A stretch of DNA of 11,634 bases from an uncultured Acidobacteriota bacterium (GCA_937952345.1 CALFYN010001018.1:1-11634), one strand, 5' to 3'. Shown: positions 1 through 6,460, counted from the first letter of the stretch. The notes: generated by a model from the sequence alone, not told the origin. Numbers and translations are program-made.

Positions 1-39
1 GCTCAAACAGCCCGGAGACTGGCAAAACATGAGTAGCCA

Positions 40-54
40 TAGAGGGTACCTCTA
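40..54. repeat. Short inverted repeat downstream of the ankyrin gene
   Basis: Six-base arms TAGAGG and CCTCTA flank a 3-nt spacer, 22 bases past the stop of the ankyrin gene at 76. On the minus strand it could form a small hairpin at the end of the operon, but no T-run follows it, so a terminator role is weak. The rest of positions 1-75 shows no recognisable gene or site. Confidence 0.25.
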
Positions 55-75
55 CCCATGACTCTAGCGCTTTCT

Positions 76-1218
76 TCAGCCGAGTGAACGAAGGTAATCG
101 GCGGCTTCCGTCTTGCCGGCCCACTCCGCCCATCCGAGGGGGGTAGAGCGATAGATGCTGTCGGCGATGTCGATTCTGGCGCCGCGTCCCACCAGGAGCC
201 GGACCATCTCCGTGTTGCCGGCCAAGGCCGCCTGATGCAGCGGTGTGGCGTGCGCGTGATAACCATCCGGGTTGAATCGATTCGGATCCTCACCCGCATC
301 CAGCAGCAATCGCGCCACCTCCAGGTGTCCAAGCTGTGCCGCCAAAGCAAGCGCTTTGTGACGCGACACCGCATCGGAACAAGCCAGTAGCCGGGCGGTC
401 TCGCCAAGGCGTCCCAGCCCTGCCGCGGTTTCCATGGAGTCGACCTGTGCACCACGCTCCACGAGATATTCCGCAGCCTCCCGATAGCCGAACAGCAGCG
501 CCGTCAAAACCGGCGATACCCATTTGCCCGAACCGTGGGCGTGCACCTTCGCTCCGGAATCCAGCAGAACCTTGGTCAGCGGAATCTGCAACCCGGCTTG
601 CGCCGGATGGGAACTCGACACCAGCAAGCTCAGCGTCGTGCACTCACCACCATACAAGGATGCCAGCGCATTCGCGTCCGCACCGGCATCCAGCAGAATC
701 GTTGCAATCTCCACCGCGTTCGCCGGCGTTCTTTGCCTATACCCCTCAACTCCGTTGGCCGCCACGTAATGCAGCAACTGGGCCCGATGCACCGGAGGGT
801 CGAAGTGTGTCACGCGGATCGAGCGGGTGTGCACCAAATCCGAATCGGCCGCCAGCAAAGCTCTTAATTCGCCTGCATTTCCGGCCACCACGGCTTCCAC
901 CGCCGCCTCAAACCGGTACACCGGGCCATCGCCACCAACAGCCTTGGCGTAGTCTACCAGCGACACCCAATCGCGGAAGTCATGCAGCCTCGCGATTGCC
1001 AGCCGCGCATCGTCGATGTCGAACGCCGCGGCTGCGATATCCTCATCCGAGATGGGCTTCTGGAGCCAAGGTATCTTTTCATCCAGGAACCACGGATGAC
1101 GTGCATGCACCAACCGGATGGCATCTGGTTCGCGGTGGCGATGCCCGTCGAGCAGCCGCGCCGCTTCGGCCTCATAGGCGGAAACGGCGGCACGAAACGG
1201 CAACGTGGCATAGCCCAT
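76..1218 (-). CDS. Ankyrin-repeat protein, last gene of the RiPP-like operon
   Basis: Encodes 380 residues with no signal peptide or membrane segment. Residues 39-92 (HPWFLDEKI, then ISDEDIAAAAFDIDDARLAIA and FRDWVSLVDYA) match the short domain that often precedes ankyrin repeats in bacterial proteins, consensus RHPR...LSDAQLVIAREYGFxSW. Ankyrin units follow from about residue 103 to the end. The clearest are AVEIATILLDAGADANA (168-184), LTALLFGYREAAEYLVERGAQVD (238-260), ALALAAQLGHLEVARLLLDAGEDPN (289-313) and TPLHQAALAGNTEMVRLLVGRGARID (325-350). The role is probably protein binding in the cytoplasm; the partner is unknown. I chose the ATG at 1218, 11 bp after the kinase-LanC stop, because the homologous part starts soon after it. 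An open frame continues further upstream but only as a shadow of the LanC region. No good Shine-Dalgarno sequence precedes this ATG, so translation may be coupled to the upstream gene. The ankyrin assignment is firm; a link to peptide modification rests only on the operon. Confidence 0.88.
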   Translation of the reverse strand: MGYATLPFRAAVSAYEAEAARLLDGHRHREPDAIRLVHARHPWFLDEKIPWLQKPISDEDIAAAAFDIDDARLAIARLHDFRDWVSLVDYAKAVGGDGPVYRFEAAVEAVVAGNAGELRALLAADSDLVHTRSIRVTHFDPPVHRAQLLHYVAANGVEGYRQRTPANAVEIATILLDAGADANALASLYGGECTTLSLLVSSSHPAQAGLQIPLTKVLLDSGAKVHAHGSGKWVSPVLTALLFGYREAAEYLVERGAQVDSMETAAGLGRLGETARLLACSDAVSRHKALALAAQLGHLEVARLLLDAGEDPNRFNPDGYHAHATPLHQAALAGNTEMVRLLVGRGARIDIADSIYRSTPLGWAEWAGKTEAADYLRSLG

Positions 1219-1229
1219 ATCAGCCGATG

Positions 1230-3572
1230 CTAGCAAAAGGGCATAGTGGTGGCATCGGGATATTCCATTTCCGCGCACAATAGCGCCAGACCAACGTCTC
1301 CTTTGTACAAGCTGAACGGCAACTCCTCGTTTCGTGCGCTCTGCGTCGAATACCGTACTGCCTCCGTGGTTTTGCGCCGCGCCGCATCCAGCCAGAGGCG
1401 ATCGCCGCTCATACGGTACATCGACAGCAGGGCGTATGCTTGTCCGGCCGCGCCGCAGCACAGGCTGTGCAATCCGCCCGGCGACGATGCACATTCGAGC
1501 GCTGCCCGTTCCGCCAGCTTCCCCAGCCAGCCTTCGCCCAGCAAGCGATAAGCTTCCGTCCAAAGCAGCACAAACCCGGCGGTTCCGTTGCACCACCCCG
1601 CCATGTGGCGCATCCCGTTTCCGGCCTGCAGATGAAATGGCCACCGCATGCCTTTGCCGTGTGTCTCGCCGAGCGCGGCCAGTTCGCGCAAGCGCGACGC
1701 AACACTCGCCGGCGGAGTGGTTCCCGAAGCCGCGCCCCAGCGCAGCGCGGTGTATAGGAATCCGGCCCATCCGTGCGCCAGCCCCAGATAGGGTTCCTCT
1801 TTGCATTCGGCAATCGGCCCCAATTCCTCTACCTTTCGCCACGCCTCACCGAAATGCCGGAACCCTTCGCGAACCAGGCGCCGGCGCAAGTCGCCATCCT
1901 CCATCGTCTCGATCAACAACGTCGACCCGATGACCGTGCTGAATTTCCCCAACGTCACATCGATCTTCTCGCACGGATGCTCAATGGCCATCAGATAGCT
2001 GTCCACGGCCATCGCCAGCGACGCCTCGTCGCCCATGGCCGATGCGATCAGCCCCTGCACCACCGCAATCCCGGATGGCGTATGGTAAGGCGAAATGCGT
2101 CCCACGGTTTCCGGCGCGATTTGCACCTCAGGGTGATAGAAGGCGTGTTCGTCTTCGGCGTGCCGTGCGCTCTCCACGGCCCAGCGGTCGGCCAGCGCCA
2201 GCAGCCTTGCATCGCCACGCGCGCATGCCAGCCGGAATAGCATGTAGGCAATTCCCGCCGAACCGTATGTCACCGAAACCGACGGGCTGCCCGGACCGCG
2301 ATACGCAAAACGGGTTCGCGGCTCCTCCAGGTCACGCAGCACATCGCGCAGCTTCGCGGCCGCCATGGCCTGCGGGGCATGTGCCCGCAAGAGTGATTCA
2401 CCGCCGCGTAGCGCTTCCTCAAACGCATCCGCAAACGCGCGCATCGTCGGGAACCTAGCCGCTGGATCCTTGTCCAACGCCCGAAACAAAACGCGCTCCA
2501 CTTGTTCCGGCGCCACAACCTTGCGTTGCGCGAACGGGATGGGCATCCGCGAGGCGATCGCCTGCATCATCTCCTGCTTCTCACCGGGAAAATCAAGATA
2601 CGGCTCTCCCGCAATCAGCAGGTAGCACATGGCGGCCACGGCGTACTGCTCGCCCGCTTGCGACGCGGCCGGAGGCGCGGCTTGCGAAACGATCGCGGAG
2701 GCATACTCCGGCTCGAAAAAGAACCCGATTCCGGCCCGCGGCGCGGCACCCGTCAGATCCTTCGCGCCCGCCACGACAGCAACGCCGAAATCGAGCAGCC
2801 GCACACGGCCACCCTCCCATTTCAAATTCCCGGGATGCACATCGCCGTGCACCACCCCCGCCTCGTGCAACTTCGCATAGCTTCGAATGACATGCAGGCA
2901 CAGGCGCAGTACCGCCTCCGTGCCTTCGTTGCGCGCCTCCGCGGCAGCCGTCATCAGATCTTCCCCGCCGACATACTCCATCACCAGGTAGTTCCTGCCT
3001 TCCACCTCACCTGTTGCGATGCATCGCGGGGAGACGCCCGATGCGCCGGCGCGTTCCAGAATGGCTCCCTCGCGCTGCAGCAGATATCGAATCTGCCGAT
3101 CGCCGCATCGAGCCAACTTGAGGGCCGATTCCGATCCATCACCCATCCGCACACGGTACAACTCGGTGTCCGATATCACCGCCAGCGTTTCTTCGATCGT
3201 CATCCCATCCACGGCATCGCCCGCGTCGTATGCCGCCTCCACGTGGCTCGCGTCTACGGATTGCGGATCCACCAGCAGCTTGCTTTCGAAGAAGCTCTGC
3301 AGCAACGGGAATGCCTCATCCAGCACATGTTCCGCCTTCAGCCTGCGCTCCTTGCTGAAGTGCAGCACAGCCTTCACAATGGTCGTGGGCTGTTCGAATT
3401 CCTTCAGCAACGCGTACGTGTCCGGGTCGATCACCTTCGAAGGAGTGCGGGAACGCGGACGCGTCACCGTAATGTCGTCATCCGCCGCTCCGATCTTGCG
3501 CCGCATCTCCTCCGCCAGTTCGTTTGCGGGAACAAACCGCACATCGGCGGGAAGAACCAGAATTCCTTCCAT
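1230..3572 (-). CDS. Kinase-LanC lanthionine synthetase with N-terminal RRE-like domain
   Basis: Encodes 780 residues. Residues 45-103 resemble a PqqD-like winged-helix RiPP recognition element (DPDTYALLKEF, PTTIV, LLQSFFESKLLVDP). Residues 130-390 are a Ser/Thr kinase: ATP-binding Lys152 (ALKLA), catalytic loop HGDVHPGN (242-249), DFG (261-263) and an activation-segment end FEPEYA. Residues 433-768 are a LanC cyclase: YGSAGIAYML, LAHGWAG with candidate general base His600, WCNGTAG with zinc ligand Cys661, and LCCGAAG with Cys705-Cys706. In most LanC proteins the last pair is Cys-His; the Cys-Cys-Gly form is known from ProcM-like enzymes. LanKC/LanL enzymes of classes III/IV start with a lyase domain of about 200 residues, which is absent here. 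The HopA1-like protein upstream (21-bp gap) may supply that activity. The start at 3572 follows AAAGGAAG at suitable spacing. The likely reaction is phosphorylation of precursor Ser/Thr and thioether ring closure. Kinase and LanC calls are firm; the RRE call is tentative. Confidence 0.93.
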   Translation of the reverse strand: MEGILVLPADVRFVPANELAEEMRRKIGAADDDITVTRPRSRTPSKVIDPDTYALLKEFEQPTTIVKAVLHFSKERRLKAEHVLDEAFPLLQSFFESKLLVDPQSVDASHVEAAYDAGDAVDGMTIEETLAVISDTELYRVRMGDGSESALKLARCGDRQIRYLLQREGAILERAGASGVSPRCIATGEVEGRNYLVMEYVGGEDLMTAAAEARNEGTEAVLRLCLHVIRSYAKLHEAGVVHGDVHPGNLKWEGGRVRLLDFGVAVVAGAKDLTGAAPRAGIGFFFEPEYASAIVSQAAPPAASQAGEQYAVAAMCYLLIAGEPYLDFPGEKQEMMQAIASRMPIPFAQRKVVAPEQVERVLFRALDKDPAARFPTMRAFADAFEEALRGGESLLRAHAPQAMAAAKLRDVLRDLEEPRTRFAYRGPGSPSVSVTYGSAGIAYMLFRLACARGDARLLALADRWAVESARHAEDEHAFYHPEVQIAPETVGRISPYHTPSGIAVVQGLIASAMGDEASLAMAVDSYLMAIEHPCEKIDVTLGKFSTVIGSTLLIETMEDGDLRRRLVREGFRHFGEAWRKVEELGPIAECKEEPYLGLAHGWAGFLYTALRWGAASGTTPPASVASRLRELAALGETHGKGMRWPFHLQAGNGMRHMAGWCNGTAGFVLLWTEAYRLLGEGWLGKLAERAALECASSPGGLHSLCCGAAGQAYALLSMYRMSGDRLWLDAARRKTTEAVRYSTQSARNEELPFSLYKGDVGLALLCAEMEYPDATTMPFC

Positions 3573-3593
3573 GACTGCACTTCCTTTCCATTG

Positions 3594-4739
3594 CTACGAA
3601 ACGGCCCATGTGTTTGTATCGACATGCTCCAGCCGCATGCGGTCCAAGGCGAACCGCCGCGGATCCTGTGAACCGGCCGCCTGCGCCGCCTTCAGGTGTA
3701 CGGCCAACCGGTTGGTCACCCACAGTCTCCAGCTCTCGCGCGCCTCCCATTCCTCCGATGGAGGATCCGCACCCCAAGACACCAGAAGCGAGTCACCCAC
3801 GGGAGCAGTGAAGGGCACCCCTTGCGCCGGACACCCTGATAGGGCGTCGCGAATGAGGCTTGCCGCTTCCAGCGCCTGCTGCTTCGAGTGGAAATACGCG
3901 ACGGCTTTGTCGGGACGGAGTAGGCCCGCCGCATTGCGTCCCGCTTTGCAATTGACAGACCCGCACCGCGCGATGGCCGCCACAAACCCGGGGAACGACT
4001 CCCGCAGATGCTCCGGACGCGGGCTGAAGTAGACCTTGTAGGTCCGGACGCCGGACGGCATGGCATACACAGCGGGGCGTCGCCATGAGATCCAGCCGTT
4101 ATTCAGGGGGTCGCGCGGCAATTCCTCCCAACCGCGCATCGCCCCCAACTCGTGCCGGACGGCCTCTTCATCCGCCAATTTCTCTTTCCAGTGCGCGGTC
4201 AGCGGAAGGCGGTTGTAGAAGTACATCCGAGCTGACACACGCCCCGCATCCAGTGCGGTGAGGGCTGCACCGTACGCCAGCGCATCCGCTGAAAGTGCGG
4301 CAAGCGGATACTGGCTTGGGTTGGGTTCATTCACGCGAATAATCGAGGAAGCTGCCTCGGGGCCTGTAATGAACCCGCCATCGCATTCCATCGCGAGAAT
4401 GCCATCCAACACCAACTGCGCCACCGCGCGATTGGCCTCGTCACGCTCGGCGGTGATGGCGAACGAGGGCAAGTGCCCGCCGGCCTGCAGCGTATAGAAC
4501 AGCAGCGCCGTATCCCTGCACGCCGACTTCGCGCGCCACGGCGTCCCGTCCCGAGGCAGCAGCACGCCGTAAAAGAGCGGGTCTCGCGACAACTCTTTCC
4601 ATTGCTCCCGCTGGTCTTTCGGCAACCTTTCAAACGGGATCAGCTCAAACTCCGGGTTCGCCCGGAATCGGGCCCCAAGGACGTTGCGGATCGAATCGTC
4701 CTGGGCTTGTTCCACTGTCTCCATGATTGCTTCCGTCAT
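3594..4739 (-). CDS. Probable HopA1-type phospho-Ser/Thr lyase of a lanthipeptide-like pathway
   Basis: Encodes 381 residues without signal peptide or membrane segment. The C-terminal half resembles the HopA1 effector family, which includes the separate lyases of class V lanthipeptide clusters (LxmY type). The segments are RTYKVYFSPRPEHLRESFPGF (232-252), CKAGRNAAGLLRPDKAVAYF (264-283) and VPFTAPVGDSLLVSWGADPP (308-327), then a region around 335-350 that fits the family's usual SFGxxR ending loosely. Lys265 and Asp277 are the residues I would align with the family's conserved Lys and Asp; this comes from memory, not an alignment. The N-terminal half (1-200) I do not recognise. Such lyases remove phosphate from phospho-Ser/Thr to give dehydroalanine/dehydrobutyrine. 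I chose the ATG at 4739 because AGGAGG (4750-4745) lies 5 bases before it; an in-frame ATG at 4754 overlaps that site and has no ribosome-binding site of its own. The gene sits between the Cys-rich precursor (25-bp gap) and the kinase-LanC gene. Confidence 0.7.
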   Translation of the reverse strand: MTEAIMETVEQAQDDSIRNVLGARFRANPEFELIPFERLPKDQREQWKELSRDPLFYGVLLPRDGTPWRAKSACRDTALLFYTLQAGGHLPSFAITAERDEANRAVAQLVLDGILAMECDGGFITGPEAASSIIRVNEPNPSQYPLAALSADALAYGAALTALDAGRVSARMYFYNRLPLTAHWKEKLADEEAVRHELGAMRGWEELPRDPLNNGWISWRRPAVYAMPSGVRTYKVYFSPRPEHLRESFPGFVAAIARCGSVNCKAGRNAAGLLRPDKAVAYFHSKQQALEAASLIRDALSGCPAQGVPFTAPVGDSLLVSWGADPPSEEWEARESWRLWVTNRLAVHLKAAQAAGSQDPRRFALDRMRLEHVDTNTWAVS

Positions 4740-4744
4740 TGGGG

Positions 4745-4751
4745 CCTCCTT
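4745..4751 (-). promoter_or_regulatory. Ribosome-binding site of the HopA1-like lyase gene
   Basis: On the minus strand AAGGAGG is followed by CCCCA and the ATG at 4739. This near-perfect Shine-Dalgarno sequence decides the start in favour of 4739 over the in-frame ATG at 4754. Confidence 0.8.
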
Positions 4752-4764
4752 CATTCGTTGTGAA

Positions 4765-5262
4765 CTAGCGCGATTTCTTCAGCTCTTCCCGGCGCTTGCC
4801 GAGTTCCGCCAAAGCTTCCTTCAATTTGCCTTCGAGCAGCTCCACCTGCTCCAGCGTCTGCGGACGCATCGCTTCGGCTGCTGCTTCCTCCGCCGCCTGC
4901 GCGGCGGCGAGCTCCGCCTTCATCCGCTCCCGTATGACCGCCGGATCCACCGGAGTCTGCTCCAGAATCGAGCCGCCGCATACGATGGAGCCGCCAGGGC
5001 ACACCACCGATCCGCCGGGACACTGCAGCGTTCCGATCGGGCACGCCACCGAGTGGGCCGGGCAAGGCGAGATCAGGTGCGTGCAATGGAAATGGCACGT
5101 CACCAGCGTCGGGTTCCAGTGGCAACTGATCTGGAACGAGCATCCGAAATGGCAGAAGCTGATCAGGCGGCTGCAGTGGAAGTGACAGGTGATCAGCGTG
5201 AACTGCGGACAAGGTTGGGGTTGCAGGACATCGATGAGGATGTCCTTTACGCGAAAGGGCAT
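4765..5262 (-). CDS. Cys/Ser/Thr-rich repetitive protein, candidate lanthipeptide precursor
   Basis: Encodes 165 residues in three parts. Residues 1-17 (MPFRVKDILIDVLQPQP) form a short amphipathic start that could be a leader. Residues 18-98 hold 13 Cys and 15 Ser/Thr and no Lys, Asp or Glu. They contain two 16-residue repeats, TLITCHFHCSRLISFC (22-37) and TLVTCHFHCTHLISPC (52-67), then four heptads of the form C-P-x-x-(S/T)-x-x. Cysteines 60, 67, 74, 81, 88 and 95 are exactly seven residues apart, and S71, T78, S85 and S92 each stand three residues before a Cys, a usual lanthionine ring size. Residues 105-165 are a charged, Ala/Glu/Lys-rich helix that looks coiled-coil and could be a follower sequence. 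There is no signal peptide. It is the first gene of the operon with lyase and kinase-LanC genes, which supports a precursor role; this is inference. It could instead be an unmodified metal-binding or structural repeat protein. The start at 5262 has AAGGAG 8 bases upstream. Confidence 0.85.
   Translation of the reverse strand: MPFRVKDILIDVLQPQPCPQFTLITCHFHCSRLISFCHFGCSFQISCHWNPTLVTCHFHCTHLISPCPAHSVACPIGTLQCPGGSVVCPGGSIVCGGSILEQTPVDPAVIRERMKAELAAAQAAEEAAAEAMRPQTLEQVELLEGKLKEALAELGKRREELKKSR
4981..5064 (-). repeat. Four tandem Cys-Pro heptads inside the candidate precursor
   Basis: Codons 67-94 encode CPAHSVA, CPIGTLQ, CPGGSVV and CPGGSIV, followed by CGGSILE. The period is 21 bp. Each unit supplies the Ser/Thr that precedes the next Cys by three residues. 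The last two units are nearly identical, which suggests growth by tandem duplication. Confidence 0.85.
5062..5109 (-). repeat. 16-codon repeat, copy 2, in the candidate precursor
   Basis: Encodes TLVTCHFHCTHLISPC (residues 52-67). It matches copy 1 at 12 of 16 residues, and all four differences are single substitutions (I/V, S/T, R/H, F/P). Every Cys is conserved, as is the S/T before and after the CHFHC block. Confidence 0.85.
5152..5199 (-). repeat. 16-codon repeat, copy 1, in the candidate precursor
   Basis: Encodes TLITCHFHCSRLISFC (residues 22-37). A further partial unit, HFGCSFQISC (38-47), lies between the two copies. Confidence 0.85.
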
Positions 5263-5270
5263 ACTGCTAT

Positions 5271-5276
5271 CTCCTT
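5271..5276 (-). promoter_or_regulatory. Ribosome-binding site of the candidate precursor gene
   Basis: AAGGAG on the minus strand, 8 bases before the ATG at 5262. It supports 5262 as the true start of a protein whose composition is odd enough to raise doubt that it is coding. Confidence 0.75.
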
Positions 5277-5342
5277 GGTGAAAGAGTGACGGCCCCTCGT
5301 GTGGGTATTCTTATGCCTCCCAGAGAGAACAAGGTGTTGATC

Positions 5343-5385
5343 GCCGCGGACACACACTCCCGGTAAGGAGTGCCGCGTCCGCGGC
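5343..5385. repeat. Long imperfect inverted repeat upstream of the RiPP-like operon
   Basis: Outer arms GCCGCGGAC (5343-5351) and GTCCGCGGC (5377-5385) pair perfectly over 9 bp. Inner arms CACTCC (5355-5360) and GGAGTG (5367-5372) add 6 bp around the loop CGGTAA. A 3/4-nt internal loop separates the two stems. It lies about 80 bases upstream of the precursor start and 140 bases after the amidohydrolase stop. No T-run follows on the minus strand, so an operator or a leader RNA structure is as likely as a terminator. Confidence 0.55.
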
Positions 5386-5415
5386 CCGCGGAACAGGTTG
5401 AACTTCCGGTGCGAG

Positions 5416-5468
5416 CGGTTTCGCCCACAACCAGGGTCACTGAGGTAGTGACAAACTACCGGAAACCG
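5416..5468. repeat. Nested, mutually exclusive dyads upstream of the RiPP-like operon
   Basis: The outer arms CGGTTTC (5416-5422) and GAAACCG (5462-5468) enclose two overlapping 6-bp hairpins. One is GTCACT (5436-5441) with AGTGAC (5447-5452); the other is GGTAGT (5444-5449) with ACTACC (5455-5460). The two inner hairpins share bases and cannot form together. The 263-bp gap 5263-5525 contains no ATG on the minus strand and no open frame I would call. I found no convincing -35/-10 pair in it. Confidence 0.4.
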
Positions 5469-5525
5469 TTACACGCACACAAAAGAATTTGTGACGATTT
5501 TCTGAGACGCGCGGAAAAAGAAAAA

Positions 5526-6443
5526 TTAGAATTCAAACAGCTTTGCTCCCGTCAATCCGCGGATCTTCGCCTTATCTTTCTCCGCCGCAAAATCGAACAT
5601 CGCTTCGAAGACCTCCACCGCCTTTGCGAACTCGTCCATGTTGTGCCCCAGCCCGCCCCAGATCATGCGGTCCGGCCCGAATGCATCGTAGGTGCGCCGC
5701 ACCAGCGGTTTCGCGTCCAAATAGGGATGCTGCTGGTTCGAGGAATACCGCCAACCCGAAAACTTCATATGCACGCGCGGCAATTTCGCCAGCCCAAGCA
5801 CGTCGTTGTACTCCGCGGCTGTGCCCTGGCCGGAGCGCGCCAGATGATCGAGAATCACCGGCATCTGTGGAAATACAGCCGCCAATTCTCCGATTTGTTT
5901 GGCCCAATGAGGGATAAAATGCATTTGAATCGCCAGCCCCATTTTCGACGCGGCTTCCCACGTTTTTCTCATTTGCGGGTGGCGCAGATCGCGGTCGCGA
6001 ATGGCGCCGGAGACCGTCGGCGCTTCACCCGGCTTGCGGTTGATGTGCACACGCAAGGCGACGATCCGTTTCGGATTGCGCCGCAGCAGTTCCTCCATGC
6101 GCTTCGGCGTGGCGGGATCGATCGGATCGTAGAGGCACGTGCCCTTGAAAAAGCCCGGCGACGGTTCGTTCCGGAAGCAATACTCCAGGTACGCATGGTC
6201 GTCCTGATAGGGTTCCGGATGCACGATGATCGTATGGTTGATCTTCGCCTGCGCTACAAACTTCGCATACGCATTCAGCGGCGATGCCGCCGGCTTGTAC
6301 ACCGCACTCTTGTGATAAGGGAACTTCTTGTCATCGAACAGATGGATGTGCGTGTCGATCAGCACGCCCTTAGGGCGTTCCACGGCGGCGGCAAGCGCCG
6401 CGCCTCCCAATGCACAGATCAGTTCGCGTCGCGTGGCCGGCAT
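5526..6443 (-). CDS. Amidohydrolase-2 family metal-dependent hydrolase, Tat-exported
   Basis: Encodes 305 residues, normal for the Amidohydrolase_2 (PF04909, 2-pyrone-4,6-dicarboxylate lactonase-like) TIM-barrel family. Visible parts are a twin-arginine signal (TRRELICALGGAALAAA, 4-20), the metal motif THIH with His32 and His34, MHFIPHW with His175 and His179, LDHLAR with Asp199-His200, and FGPDRMIWGG (255-264). Most relatives read GSDWP after the RxIWG, with an Asp that binds metal or acts as base. Here the sequence runs GGLGHNM, so that Asp is missing and activity may be altered. The substrate cannot be told. I chose the ATG at 6443 because it places the RR motif at the N-terminus; an in-frame GTG at 6467 would add eight residues. 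The gene begins 33 bp after the recA stop and could be co-transcribed with recA. Confidence 0.85.
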   Translation of the reverse strand: MPATRRELICALGGAALAAAVERPKGVLIDTHIHLFDDKKFPYHKSAVYKPAASPLNAYAKFVAQAKINHTIIVHPEPYQDDHAYLEYCFRNEPSPGFFKGTCLYDPIDPATPKRMEELLRRNPKRIVALRVHINRKPGEAPTVSGAIRDRDLRHPQMRKTWEAASKMGLAIQMHFIPHWAKQIGELAAVFPQMPVILDHLARSGQGTAAEYNDVLGLAKLPRVHMKFSGWRYSSNQQHPYLDAKPLVRRTYDAFGPDRMIWGGLGHNMDEFAKAVEVFEAMFDFAAEKDKAKIRGLTGAKLFEF

Positions 6444-6460
6444 GGGGATAGTGTATCCCC
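6444..6460. repeat. Perfect inverted repeat between recA and the amidohydrolase gene
   Basis: Seven-base arms GGGGATA and TATCCCC around a 3-nt spacer, touching the ATG at 6443. On the minus strand the purine tract AAAGGGGG, the only Shine-Dalgarno candidate, overlaps one arm and is 13 bases from the ATG. A hairpin here could hide or reposition the ribosome-binding site. Confidence 0.5.

Noticed and set aside
1219..1842. Upstream extension of the ankyrin reading frame to a 588-residue protein
   Set aside because: The extension lies wholly within the LanC domain coding region, has no domain-like sequence, and the homologous part begins just after the ATG at 1218.
2502..3671. Long open frames on the plus strand opposite the kinase-LanC and lyase genes (also 3019-4032)
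   Set aside because: They are antisense to genes with clear domains, rich in Arg/His/Pro as expected of high-GC shadow frames, and show no recognisable motif.
4981..5199. Repeats considered as a CRISPR array or other DNA-level repeat
   Set aside because: The units keep the codon frame, differ by amino-acid substitutions and lack unique spacers; they are protein repeats.
4751..5212. Alternative 153-residue minus-strand frame over the candidate precursor
   Set aside because: No ribosome-binding site at its start, no repeat regularity, and it conflicts with the frame at 5262 that has AAGGAG and clean peptide repeats.
5343..5385. Inverted repeat as a rho-independent terminator of the amidohydrolase transcript
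   Set aside because: No T-run follows on the minus strand, and the element is 140 bases past the stop. A terminator role cannot be excluded but is not supported.
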